Assembly: GCA_002361615.1 (NCBI GenBank)
Contig: DETK01000035.1
Location: forward strand, 14,555-21,722
Direction of reading: 5' to 3'
From: Bacteroidales bacterium UBA3290
GTDB lineage: Bacteria; Bacteroidota; Bacteroidia; Bacteroidales; UBA932
Length of the DNA: 7,168 nt
Each line of letters begins with the position of its first letter. Positions within the stretch are counted from its first letter, which is position 1. This document shows positions 1-5,890 of the stretch, piece after piece. The notes under the pieces were generated by a model, which searched no databases, had not been told where the DNA came from, and saw only the letters and a list, made by a program, of their open reading frames with translations. The position numbers were made by a program, and so were the translations under genes.

Positions 1-89
1 GAGGCCGTGAGGGCGAGCCTTGTGCAATAGCAGGCCGGAGCGGCGGGGGTTGGGGCAGCGCCCCAGTATGAAAGGTTCCACGTGGAACA
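1..89 (-). repeat. Interspersed repeat element, copy A, just downstream of mnmG
   Basis: These 89 bases match positions 492-580 at 81 of 89 positions with no gaps; the mismatches are at 14, 23, 25, 31, 36, 49, 70 and 71. Read on the minus strand, the element starts with a parS-like palindrome (74-89). A GC-rich hairpin follows, with stem arms 51-56 and 60-65 around a 3-base loop, and then a C-rich tail. The copy begins one base after the mnmG stop codon in the direction of transcription. It runs to the window edge, so its true outer end may lie outside. No stop codon occurs in any of the three minus-strand frames. It could be an intergenic REP-like element; a terminator role is unlikely because no T-run follows the hairpin. 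Confidence 0.85.
74..89. promoter_or_regulatory. parS-like ParB-binding site, copy A
   Basis: The 16-mer GGTTCCACGTGGAACA contains a perfect 14-bp palindrome (75-88). It agrees with the general chromosomal parS consensus TGTTNCACGTGNAACA at every position except the first. parS sites recruit ParB for origin segregation and commonly lie near the gidA/gidB/parAB region in many bacteria; gidA is an older name for mnmG, the gene next to this site. ParB binding here is inferred. The palindrome could instead simply be part of a mobile repeat. Confidence 0.6.
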
Positions 90-90
90 A

Positions 91-2157
91 TCAGCGGCCG
101 AAATAGACGAGCAGTACGGAAATATCGGCCGGCGAGACACCGGAAATGCGGGAGGCCTGGGCGATGGTACGGGGACGGTAGCGTTCCATTTTGATACGGC
201 ATTCCATCGAAAGCGCGGTCAGCTTCTGGAAATCGAAGTTCTCGGGAATCTCGAGATTTTCCAAACGGAGAATCTTTTCAGCCAGCCGCTTCTCCCGTTC
301 AATATAACCCGCATACTTGATTCGGATCTCCGTCGCATCGAGCACTTCGCGCTCTTCCCGCAAGATCTCGGCCGGCCTCTCCCGCCCCGCCCAAGGAATC
401 CGCAAAGCAATATCAGCAGCCGAACGGTCACCCAGCGAGCCAGGGGTTTGGGGCAGCGCCCCAGTATGGCAAGCGGCATCAGCCGCTAGCGGAGGCCGTG
501 AGGGAGAGCCTTGAGGAATAGAAGGCTGGAGCGGCGGGGTTTGGGGCAGCGCCCCAGTATAGAAGGTTCCACGTGGAACATTTTGCAGGAGGCCTTCCAG
601 CGTCACGAATGGACGAACGAGAAGATCGGAGGCTCTCTTGGATGTCTCGATGGGTGCTTCACCGACCTGCGTAAGATACGTATTGATCTCGTCGGGTTTG
701 ACCGGGCGCTCTTCCAGCCAGTGGGCAAGATCCTCGATGGAAGCTTTCTTCTCTTGAAAGATTTTCCAACGGAAATCATCGACCAGCCCGATGCTGCGGC
801 CGATTGGCGTAAGCCGTTCGTCGGCGTTGTCCTGACGAAGCAGGATACGGTATTCGGCACGGGAAGTAAACATCCGGTATGGCTCATCCACGCCTTTGGT
901 CACCAAATCGTCGATCAGCACACCGATATAAGCCTGGTCGCGCTTGAGAATCAGCGGCTCCTTGCCGGCCAGCTTGAGATGCGCATTGATGCCGGCCATC
1001 AAGCCCTGCGCGGCGGCTTCTTCGTAGCCGGTCGTTCCGTTGACCTGTCCGGCCAGATAGAGGCCGGGGATGACGCGCGATTCCAGCGTGGACTGTAGCT
1101 GTGTCGGATCGAAGAAATCGTATTCCACGGCATAGGCCGGGCGGAAGATCCGGACCTGTTCCAGCCCTTCGATGGCGTGCAGGGCGTCGATCTGTGTCTC
1201 GAGCGGAAGCGATGAGGAAAAACCCTGCAAATAGTATTCAAAGGTATTCCAGCCTTCCGGCTCGAGAAAGAGTTGATGCGAATCCTTGTCTGCAAAGGTG
1301 CGGAGCTTATCTTCGATCGACGGACAGTAGCGCGGACCAATGCCATGGATCTTTCCCGTGAAGAGCGGCGAGCGGTCGAAACCTGTACGAAGAATCTCGT
1401 GGACTCGTTCGTTCGTCCGGACGATGTAGCAGCACTTCTGCGACCGGCCCTGCTGGATAGCGGTCGGTACGGGAAGGAAGGAGAAGCGCTCGGGCGCGCC
1501 GTCACCTTCCTGCATCTCCAAGCGGGAAAGATCGATCGACCGGACGTCGATGCGGGGCGGCGTGCCGGTCTTCATCCGGCCGACCGTCAGGCCGGCTTCT
1601 CCCAAAATCCGGGAAAGTCCTTTCGACGGAAGTTCGCCCATCCGGCCTCCTTCCGCCATCTCGGTTCCTACAAAGAGACGACCCTCAAGGAAAGTTCCGG
1701 CCGTCAGAATCACCGATTTGGCCTGAAAATCTGCGCCCATCCCCAGTCGGACACCGTAAATATGCGATTCTCGGAGCGTTATCTCACTCACAGAATCTTG
1801 CCAAATATCTAAGCCACAGGTATTTTCAAGCACGAAGCGCCAGTTCATGGAAAAACCGCGTTTATCGCACTGCGCACGGGGGCTCCACATCGCGGGCCCC
1901 TTCGAGCGGTTGAGCATCCGGAACTGGAGCGTCGAGGCGTCGGTCACGATACCGGAGTAGCCGCCGAGCGCATCGATCTCCCGGACCAGCTGTCCTTTGG
2001 CGATACCCCCCATCGCGGGGTTGCACGACATCTGGGCGATCTTGTTCATATCCTGGGTCACCAGGAGCACACGCGATCCCAGGCGCGCCGCCGCGACGGC
2101 CGCCTCGCAGCCGGCATGGCCGGCGCCCACTACGATGATGTCGTACGAAGCGACCAT
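91..2157 (-). CDS. mnmG: tRNA uridine-5-carboxymethylaminomethyl(34) modification enzyme MnmG (GidA), with in-frame repeat insertion
   Basis: MnmG is an FAD-dependent cytosolic enzyme that works with MnmE to place (carboxymethyl)aminomethyl groups on wobble uridine 34 of certain tRNAs. The N-terminal dinucleotide-binding motif GAGHAGCEAA lies at residues 11-20. The conserved CNPAMGG segment carries Cys45. The two GidA family signatures are present: GPRYCPSIEDK from residue 274, with Cys278 the second conserved cysteine, and the AGQxNGTTGYEE block near 369-391. The C-terminal helical domain (about 595-688) is intact and ends in the usual ISVLLVYFGR-type tail. At 688 residues it is about 60 longer than the usual 620-630. 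The excess falls near residues 526-590, which are Pro/Gly/Ala-rich and encoded by repeat copies B and C. The TGALPQTP peptide occurs twice there. The start lies 4 bp after the ybeY stop, with an AAGGAAG stretch upstream inside ybeY, so the two are probably cotranscribed. All catalytic motifs survive, so the protein is probably functional. Confidence 0.96.
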   Translation of the reverse strand: MVASYDIIVVGAGHAGCEAAVAAARLGSRVLLVTQDMNKIAQMSCNPAMGGIAKGQLVREIDALGGYSGIVTDASTLQFRMLNRSKGPAMWSPRAQCDKRGFSMNWRFVLENTCGLDIWQDSVSEITLRESHIYGVRLGMGADFQAKSVILTAGTFLEGRLFVGTEMAEGGRMGELPSKGLSRILGEAGLTVGRMKTGTPPRIDVRSIDLSRLEMQEGDGAPERFSFLPVPTAIQQGRSQKCCYIVRTNERVHEILRTGFDRSPLFTGKIHGIGPRYCPSIEDKLRTFADKDSHQLFLEPEGWNTFEYYLQGFSSSLPLETQIDALHAIEGLEQVRIFRPAYAVEYDFFDPTQLQSTLESRVIPGLYLAGQVNGTTGYEEAAAQGLMAGINAHLKLAGKEPLILKRDQAYIGVLIDDLVTKGVDEPYRMFTSRAEYRILLRQDNADERLTPIGRSIGLVDDFRWKIFQEKKASIEDLAHWLEERPVKPDEINTYLTQVGEAPIETSKRASDLLVRPFVTLEGLLQNVPRGTFYTGALPQTPPLQPSIPQGSPSRPPLAADAACHTGALPQTPGSLGDRSAADIALRIPWAGRERPAEILREEREVLDATEIRIKYAGYIEREKRLAEKILRLENLEIPENFDFQKLTALSMECRIKMERYRPRTIAQASRISGVSPADISVLLVYFGR
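443..467 (-). repeat. Partial repeat element, copy C, inside mnmG
   Basis: These 25 bases are identical to positions 536-560 of copy B and include the GC-rich hairpin (stem 449-454 with 458-463). They lack the parS-like palindrome and the tail. The offset from copy B is 93 bp, a multiple of three, so both fragments are read in the same MnmG frame and both encode TGALPQTP (residues about 565-572 here). A second small hairpin (473-477 with 482-486) lies between copies C and B. The fragment may be a decayed copy or the product of internal duplication. Confidence 0.75.
492..580 (-). repeat. Interspersed repeat element, copy B, in frame inside mnmG
   Basis: This is the second full copy, 81 of 89 positions identical to copy A at 1-89. 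It carries the same parts in the same order: parS-like palindrome (565-580), GC-rich hairpin (542-547 with 551-556) and C-rich tail. It encodes MnmG residues about 527-556, a low-complexity Pro-rich stretch starting VPRGTFYTGALPQTPP, which is unlike the globular sequence on either side. Its minus strand has no stop codon in any frame. The alternative frame, starting from an ATG at 581-579 on the minus strand, gives a 31-codon reading MFHVEP..., which is not supported as a gene. Confidence 0.85.
565..580. promoter_or_regulatory. parS-like ParB-binding site, copy B, within mnmG
   Basis: The 16-mer is identical to the one at 74-89, with a perfect 14-bp palindrome at 566-579. It matches the chromosomal parS consensus at 15 of 16 positions. 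Here it encodes residues N526-T531 (NVPRGT) of MnmG. Conservation of this core between the two copies, while neighbouring bases 561-562 differ, may mean selection on the palindrome, but two copies are too few to show it. Confidence 0.6.
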
Positions 2158-2161
2158 CCGC

Positions 2162-2611
2162 TTAAGCTTCCTTCATCTGGTCGAGTTCTGCCAGCGCCCG
2201 GTTCTCGGCCGCACGCATCCGGCTGCGATGCCAGTCGTCGCAATCGTCGTAGCCGATCAGGTGCAGAAGACCGTGGACGATGACCCGGTGTATCTCCCGG
2301 TCGAATCCTTCTCCATAGGCCTTGCCGTTGATCCGCACGGTATCGACGCTGATGTAGATGTCGGCGCTCACACCCTTGCGGCCGGTCTCGAGCAGATAGT
2401 CTTCGGAATTGTCGAAGGTGATGATGTCGGTCTCGTAGTCGTGGCCGAGGAACTGCCGGTTTATGGCCAGCAGATACGGATCGGAGCAGAAAATGTAGTT
2501 GAGTTCGCCGATTTCAAAGCCCCGATCTTCGGCAACTTCGCGCAACCATTTGCTAACCAGACGTTTTCCTTTCAAGGTAAAAGTCGTATCTTCTGTGAAA
2601 TACCGAATCAT
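2162..2611 (-). CDS. ybeY: Endoribonuclease YbeY, 16S rRNA maturation and ribosome quality control
   Basis: YbeY (UPF0054 family) is a cytosolic metal-dependent ribonuclease involved in 16S rRNA 3'-end processing and late ribosome quality control. The 149-residue product has the usual family length. Recognisable parts are TDIITF (61-66), ADIYIS (83-88) and the metal-site helix HGLLHLIGYDD at 113-123. In the classic H-x3-H-x5-H motif the third ligand is His; here the spacing puts Asp123 there, with His128 close by. The C-terminal AAENRAL helix fits the family. It is the first gene of a pair with mnmG, 4 bp apart. The ATG at 2609-2611 is the natural start, since the intergenic region upstream carries promoter-like sequence. 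Confidence 0.93.
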   Translation of the reverse strand: MIRYFTEDTTFTLKGKRLVSKWLREVAEDRGFEIGELNYIFCSDPYLLAINRQFLGHDYETDIITFDNSEDYLLETGRKGVSADIYISVDTVRINGKAYGEGFDREIHRVIVHGLLHLIGYDDCDDWHRSRMRAAENRALAELDQMKEA

Positions 2612-2620
2612 AAAAATTTA

Positions 2621-2628
2621 TACCTTTG
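2621..2628 (+). promoter_or_regulatory. Bacteroidota-type -7 element for mdh
   Basis: TACCTTTG matches the Bacteroidota -7 consensus TAnnTTTG and lies 50 bp before the mdh ATG. It predicts a transcript start near 2634 and a leader of about 45 bases. I see no good TTTG -33 element at the expected spacing, so the call rests on the -7 box alone. The leader is A-rich before the start codon, with no Shine-Dalgarno sequence, as is usual in this phylum. Confidence 0.5.
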
Positions 2629-2641
2629 CAGATTAATGCAA

Positions 2642-2670
2642 CAAAAATACATAAAATAAACTCAAACAAA
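2642..2670 (-). promoter_or_regulatory. Bacteroidota-type promoter for ybeY-mnmG
   Basis: On the minus strand, TTTG (plus 2667-2670) is followed after 17 bases by TATTTTTG (plus 2642-2649). This fits the Bacteroidota -33/-7 pattern of TTTG and TAnnTTTG. The predicted start lies near 2635, about 25 bases before the ybeY ATG. It is divergent from the mdh -7 box, and the two predicted start points fall almost on top of each other. Confidence 0.5.
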
Positions 2671-2678
2671 TAATCATT

Positions 2679-3626
2679 ATGTCCAAAGTTACAGTCATCG
2701 GCGCCGGCAACGTGGGCGCTACCTGTGCAAACGCCATTGCACACATGAAGATCTGCTCGGAACTCGTTCTTCTCGACATCAAGGAAGGTCTCTCCGAGGG
2801 TAAGGCCATCGATATGATGCAGACCGCCAAAATGTATGGTTTCGACACCCGCATCAAGGGCGTGACCAACGACTATGCGGCTACCCGCAATTCCGACGTG
2901 ATCATCATCACCTCGGGCATTCCCCGCAAACCGGGTATGACCCGCGAGGAACTGATCGGCGTGAACGCAGGCATCGTCAACGGTGTGGTCGGCAACGCGC
3001 TCAAATATTCCCCGAAAGCCATCTTCATCATCATCTCCAACCCGATGGATACGATGACCTATCTGACGCTCAAGGCCACCGGCCTGCCGAAGAACCGCGT
3101 CATCGGCATGGGCGGACAGCTCGACAGCAACCGCTTCTGCTTCTACCTGAGCCAGGCCCTCAAGGCCGCTCCGAGCGATGTGGAAGGCATCGTCATCGGC
3201 GGACACGGCGACACCACCATGATCCCGCTCATCAGCAAGGCTACCTGCAAGAGCATGCCTGTGACCAAGCTGCTCCGCAAGGCCGTGGCTGAAAAGGTCG
3301 TGGCCGACACCATGGTCGGCGGCGCCACCCTGACAAAACTCCTCGGCACCTCCGCCTGGTACGCTCCGGGCGCTTCCTGCGCTGCCATGGTCAAGTCCAT
3401 CCTCCTCGATGAGAAGAAGGTGTTCCCTTGCTGCTGCTACCTCGAAGGCGAGTACGGCCAGGACGACCTCTGCATCGGCGTTCCCGCCGTCATCGGCAAG
3501 CGCGGCTGCGAGAAGATCCTCAAGTACGATCTGAACAAGGAAGAGCAGGCCGCTTTCGCAAAGAGCGCCGCTGCTGTGAAGAATGTTAATAACGTCCTTT
3601 ACGAGAGCAAGATTTTAACTCGCTAA
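2679..3626 (+). CDS. mdh: NAD-dependent malate dehydrogenase
   Basis: This is a cytosolic enzyme interconverting malate and oxaloacetate with NAD; in fermentative Bacteroidota it serves the oxaloacetate-to-fumarate-to-succinate/propionate branch. The 315-residue product is of the LDH-like MDH type. The NAD-binding loop GAGNVGA is at 8-14, and Asp33 at the end of the second strand sets NAD over NADP preference. The substrate loop IPRKPGMTR holds Arg83 and Arg89. The Arg at the position where lactate dehydrogenases carry Gln supports malate rather than lactate. Asn121 (SNPMD), Asp149 and Arg152 (LDSNR) and catalytic His176 (GGHGDT) are present. Codon choice is biased toward C-ending codons, as expected for a well-expressed gene. 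It stands alone with its own promoter; no strong terminator follows it. Confidence 0.96.
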   Translation: MSKVTVIGAGNVGATCANAIAHMKICSELVLLDIKEGLSEGKAIDMMQTAKMYGFDTRIKGVTNDYAATRNSDVIIITSGIPRKPGMTREELIGVNAGIVNGVVGNALKYSPKAIFIIISNPMDTMTYLTLKATGLPKNRVIGMGGQLDSNRFCFYLSQALKAAPSDVEGIVIGGHGDTTMIPLISKATCKSMPVTKLLRKAVAEKVVADTMVGGATLTKLLGTSAWYAPGASCAAMVKSILLDEKKVFPCCCYLEGEYGQDDLCIGVPAVIGKRGCEKILKYDLNKEEQAAFAKSAAAVKNVNNVLYESKILTR

Positions 3627-3684
3627 TTCCTAACTATTTAGCGGTTTTTTCGGAAAAGTTGTCAACAATTTTTTTGAAGAAAAA

Positions 3685-3716
3685 TTGGATTAAATGATTT
3701 TTTCTTCTTAATTTTG
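3685..3716 (+). promoter_or_regulatory. Bacteroidota-type promoter for the TonB-family gene
   Basis: TAATTTTG at 3709-3716 matches TAnnTTTG exactly. A partial -33 element, TTG at 3685-3687, lies 21 bases upstream. The predicted transcript start is near 3722, giving a leader of about 55 bases. The AT-rich stretch before it also forms an imperfect hairpin (3676-3685 with 3697-3707), so promoter and hairpin overlap. Confidence 0.5.
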
Positions 3717-3777
3717 GGTACTAGTGCGTACAAAACGGCGCGATAGTTGATATTGAAACAACAAAAAACGTAACGAT

Positions 3778-4470
3778 ATGGAAAGCAAAATCACTCCCAA
3801 AGCTGACCTTCAGAAGAAGAACGCACTGTTCCTCGAGATAGGTTTGATCGTGGCCCTCGGCCTCTGCCTGCTCGCTTTCGAATGGTCTTCTACCGACAAG
3901 GTCGAAACGATGGACCTCACGGCACAGACCGTAGCCGTCGAAGAAGAAGAGATCATCAACACCCAGGAACAACAGGAAGTCCCTCCGGAGATGCCTAAGA
4001 TTCCGGTACTTTCCGACATCATCGACATTGTCGACGACGACATCCAGGTCAACGACGACCTGTTCATCGACACCGAGGACAACGCAAACCTCGGCGTGGA
4101 AATCATGGACTACCACGCAGCTGTCGAGGAAGAGGTGGTCGAAGAAGAAGCGATTCCGTTCGCCCTCGTGGAGGAGAAACCCAAATTCCAGGGCGGCGAC
4201 GCGAACACTTTCTCCGCCTGGGTCAACAAGAACCTCCAGTATCCTGAAATCGCCAAGGAGAACGGTGTCCAGGGCCGCGTGACGCTGCAGTTCACGGTCA
4301 ACACCGATGGTTCCGTCAGCGACGTGAAGGTGCTGCGTGGTGTCGACTCCTCGCTGGACAAAGAGGCTGTCCGTATCGTCTCGATGTCTCCTAAGTGGAC
4401 GCCTGGCAAACAGAGAGAGCGTCCGGTGAAAGTGGTTTACAACTTCCCGGTCGTGTTCCAGCTCCGCTAA
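3778..4470 (+). CDS. TonB-family energy transducer with acidic periplasmic linker
   Basis: TonB proteins link the inner-membrane proton motive force (through ExbB/ExbD) to TonB-dependent receptors in the outer membrane. The 230-residue product has a short basic cytoplasmic N-terminus (1-16) and one membrane segment at about 17-35. A strongly acidic linker follows (about 54-134, with runs of Glu and Asp). The C-terminal TonB_C domain (about 137-230) starts at PKFQGGD, with the typical LQYPEIAKENGVQG, FTVNTDGSVSDVKVLRG and SPKWTPGKQ blocks. The linker differs from the classical Pro/Lys/Glu-rich one of enterobacterial TonB. No exbB, exbD or receptor gene lies beside it, as is common for the many TonB paralogs of Bacteroidota. 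The receptor partner is unknown. It ends at a clear terminator, so it is probably transcribed alone. Confidence 0.9.
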   Translation: MESKITPKADLQKKNALFLEIGLIVALGLCLLAFEWSSTDKVETMDLTAQTVAVEEEEIINTQEQQEVPPEMPKIPVLSDIIDIVDDDIQVNDDLFIDTEDNANLGVEIMDYHAAVEEEVVEEEAIPFALVEEKPKFQGGDANTFSAWVNKNLQYPEIAKENGVQGRVTLQFTVNTDGSVSDVKVLRGVDSSLDKEAVRIVSMSPKWTPGKQRERPVKVVYNFPVVFQLR

Positions 4471-4489
4471 AAAGGCTTTTTTACACACG

Positions 4490-4521
4490 AAGCGGCTACC
4501 TGAAAAGGCAGCCGCTTTTTT
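4490..4521 (+). terminator. Intrinsic terminator after the TonB-family gene
   Basis: The arms AAGCGGCT (4490-4497) and AGCCGCTT (4510-4517) form a GC-rich stem, extended by two inner C-G pairs (4499-4500 with 4507-4508) after a mismatch, around the loop TGAAAA. A run of six T residues (4516-4521) follows and overlaps the end of the stem. It lies 20 bases past the stop codon at 4468-4470. Confidence 0.88.
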
Positions 4522-4543
4522 GTTTGACGTGTTAGTGTTTGCC

Positions 4544-4693
4544 TGCTTTTCTTTTTCCTGGAACGGGCAGATATTCTATTGAAAACCTTCGCTTCGCTCA
4601 TCCCTCCCAGCTTCGCTGGGCCCCTCCCATTCACAGAGACATGGGCGTCTATGGGTTTTCAATAGAATATCTGCCCGTTCCCAAAGAAAAGCA
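4544..4693. repeat. Long inverted repeat with internal hairpins in the convergent gap (MITE-like)
   Basis: Arms of 28 bases at 4560-4587 and 4654-4681 are perfect reverse complements. Outside them, after a short unequal bulge, 11 more bases pair (4544-4554 with 4683-4693). The 66-base centre holds a second hairpin (stem 4606-4611 with 4615-4620, loop TTC) and a weaker one (4626-4630 with 4641-4645). Together these give a branched cruciform of 150 bp. It encodes no protein. It fills most of the gap between the TonB-family gene and the convergent peptidase gene and ends 4 bp from the latter's stop codon. The arms are not followed by T-runs on either strand, so it is not a standard terminator. 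I see no clear target-site duplication. A non-autonomous mobile element or a processed RNA structure are both possible. Confidence 0.85.
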
Positions 4694-4697
4694 CTCC

Positions 4698-5843
4698 TTA
4701 TTTCAAGATTGGCTGGCGCATGGCTTGAAGCACGGATTCGATGGGGAGGGCGGGGACGAAGTTGCCGTCGCGGCCTTTGGTGTCGGTGGCCATGAAGAGG
4801 GAATTCCAGAGGGCTTCAGCCGTGGCTTCGATGGTTGCCTCGAAGAGCGGGCTCATGTCGTCGTTGTGGAGCAGGGTCGGATAGTAGCGCTCCGTGCTCT
4901 CGTCGATCAGGTTCTCCGGATTGACGCTCACGGCAATCACGTAGTCGCCGCTGCCGTTGGAGGCGATGCCGCCCGTCTTGGCGATGCCCATCATGGCGCG
5001 CTTGGCCAGACGTTCGAGATTGCGGGCGTCCAGCGGGGCGTCGGTAAAGACCACCATCATGCAAGAGCCGTCGGGATTCATCAGATAATCAGGATTTTCC
5101 ACACTGCTCTTGAAACTGTATTGTCCCAGGCGCTGGCCTACGGGCACGCCGTCAATTTCCAGGATGCCGCCATAATTGGTCTGGACCAGGACGCCCACGG
5201 TGTAGCCGCCCAGGTCTTTCGGAAGCACGCGCGAAGACGTGCCGATGCCGCCTTTCCAGCCGAAGCAGACCGTGCCGACACCGGCGCCAACGCAACCTTC
5301 TTCCACAGGACCGCTTTTCGCGCTCACGATGGCCTTGACCACGTCGTCGGCCTTCACGTGCCGGCCTCGGATGTCGTTGAGATAAGAATCGTTCGTCTCA
5401 CCCACCACCGCGTTGACGCTGCGTACCGATTCATTGCCGACCTGGCTCATGGTATAGGAAAGCACACCTTCGATGCCCTGTGCCACGGAAAGCGTGTTGG
5501 TCAGCACGATAGGCGTCTCGATGTTGCCGAGTTCGCGGACCTGCGTCACGCCGGCCAGTTTGCCGAAACCGTTGCCCACATAGATGGCGGCGGGGCATTT
5601 CTTGCGGAACACGTTGCCGTCGTGCGGCACGATGGCTGTCACGCCGGTGCGGATATTGTCACCTTCTATAATGGAAACCTGTCCGACCCTGACACCCGGA
5701 ACGTCCGTAATGGCATTATAGGTACCTGTCTTGAAAACGCCCGGTTCAATGCCGAAATCGCGGATGCGCCCGCGTCCGGCAGGCTGCGAAAAAGCGGTGA
5801 AACAAACGGCCAGAAGCACGAAGGAAAGGCAAAATCTCTTCAT
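4698..5843 (-). CDS. Secreted P1-family (DmpA-like, S58) aminopeptidase
   Basis: S58 peptidases such as DmpA are N-terminal-nucleophile enzymes that activate themselves by cutting a Gly-Ser bond and then release N-terminal residues from peptides, amides or esters. The 381-residue product starts with a basic end and hydrophobic core typical of a signal peptide (1-19, likely cut after AFS), so it probably acts in the periplasm. Family blocks in order are RIRDFGIEPG (26-35), AITDVPGVRVGQ (44-55), RTGVTAIVPH (65-74), GNGFGKLAG (90-98), VVGETNDSYLND (147-158), GAGVGTVCFGWKGGIG (186-201) and QTNYGG (221-226). Gly259-Ser260 in PDGSCMMVVFTDAPLD is the expected self-cleavage site and nucleophile. Next comes a block at 289-305 with KTGG and GSGDYVIAVS. 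Length fits the family. It is convergent to the TonB-family gene and divergent from hflX. The true substrate cannot be told from sequence. Confidence 0.92.
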   Translation of the reverse strand: MKRFCLSFVLLAVCFTAFSQPAGRGRIRDFGIEPGVFKTGTYNAITDVPGVRVGQVSIIEGDNIRTGVTAIVPHDGNVFRKKCPAAIYVGNGFGKLAGVTQVRELGNIETPIVLTNTLSVAQGIEGVLSYTMSQVGNESVRSVNAVVGETNDSYLNDIRGRHVKADDVVKAIVSAKSGPVEEGCVGAGVGTVCFGWKGGIGTSSRVLPKDLGGYTVGVLVQTNYGGILEIDGVPVGQRLGQYSFKSSVENPDYLMNPDGSCMMVVFTDAPLDARNLERLAKRAMMGIAKTGGIASNGSGDYVIAVSVNPENLIDESTERYYPTLLHNDDMSPLFEATIEATAEALWNSLFMATDTKGRDGNFVPALPIESVLQAMRQPILK

Positions 5844-5860
5844 AGGACTACATTTTTTTA

Positions 5861-5868
5861 CAAATATA
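5861..5868 (-). promoter_or_regulatory. Bacteroidota-type -7 element for the peptidase gene
   Basis: On the minus strand these bases read TATATTTG, matching TAnnTTTG. The predicted start near 5854 leaves a leader of only about 10 bases before the ATG at 5841-5843. The nearest upstream TTTG on this strand is only 12 bases away, too close for a standard -33 box. The support is therefore modest. Confidence 0.4.
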
Positions 5869-5872
5869 ATCG

Positions 5873-5880
5873 TATTTTTG
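5873..5880 (+). promoter_or_regulatory. Bacteroidota-type -7 element for hflX
   Basis: TATTTTTG matches TAnnTTTG and lies 40 bases before the hflX ATG at 5920, giving a predicted start near 5887. A T-run at 5853-5859 sits where the -33 element would be, but lacks the G. It is only 4 bases from the divergent -7 box of the peptidase gene, so the two promoters would overlap. The position of this box also supports 5920 as the hflX start. Confidence 0.5.
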
Positions 5881-5890
5881 CAAACTGAGT

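Noticed and set aside
51..65. Copy A hairpin as the mnmG terminator
   Set aside because: The 6-bp stem with a 3-base loop is followed by C-rich sequence on the minus strand, not a T-run, and the same hairpin occurs inside the mnmG coding region.
489..581. Small minus-strand frame starting MFHVEP within repeat copy B
   Set aside because: It is an alternative reading of the parS-like palindrome and repeat, overlaps mnmG entirely, and has no initiation signal.
511..1098. 195-codon plus-strand open frame over mnmG
   Set aside because: It is antisense to conserved MnmG motifs and has no family features.
3645..3675. Terminator directly after mdh
   Set aside because: The GTTG-CAAC pairing is too short and the stem too AT-rich to be convincing, despite the T-run beside it.
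5354..5363. CACGTG core within the peptidase gene as another parS site
   Set aside because: The bases around the core do not continue the palindrome or match the parS consensus.
4539..5888. 449-codon plus-strand open frame
   Set aside because: It is antisense to the peptidase gene, begins inside the inverted repeat, is rich in His/Ala/Val/Asp as expected from a mirrored GC-rich frame, and resembles no family.
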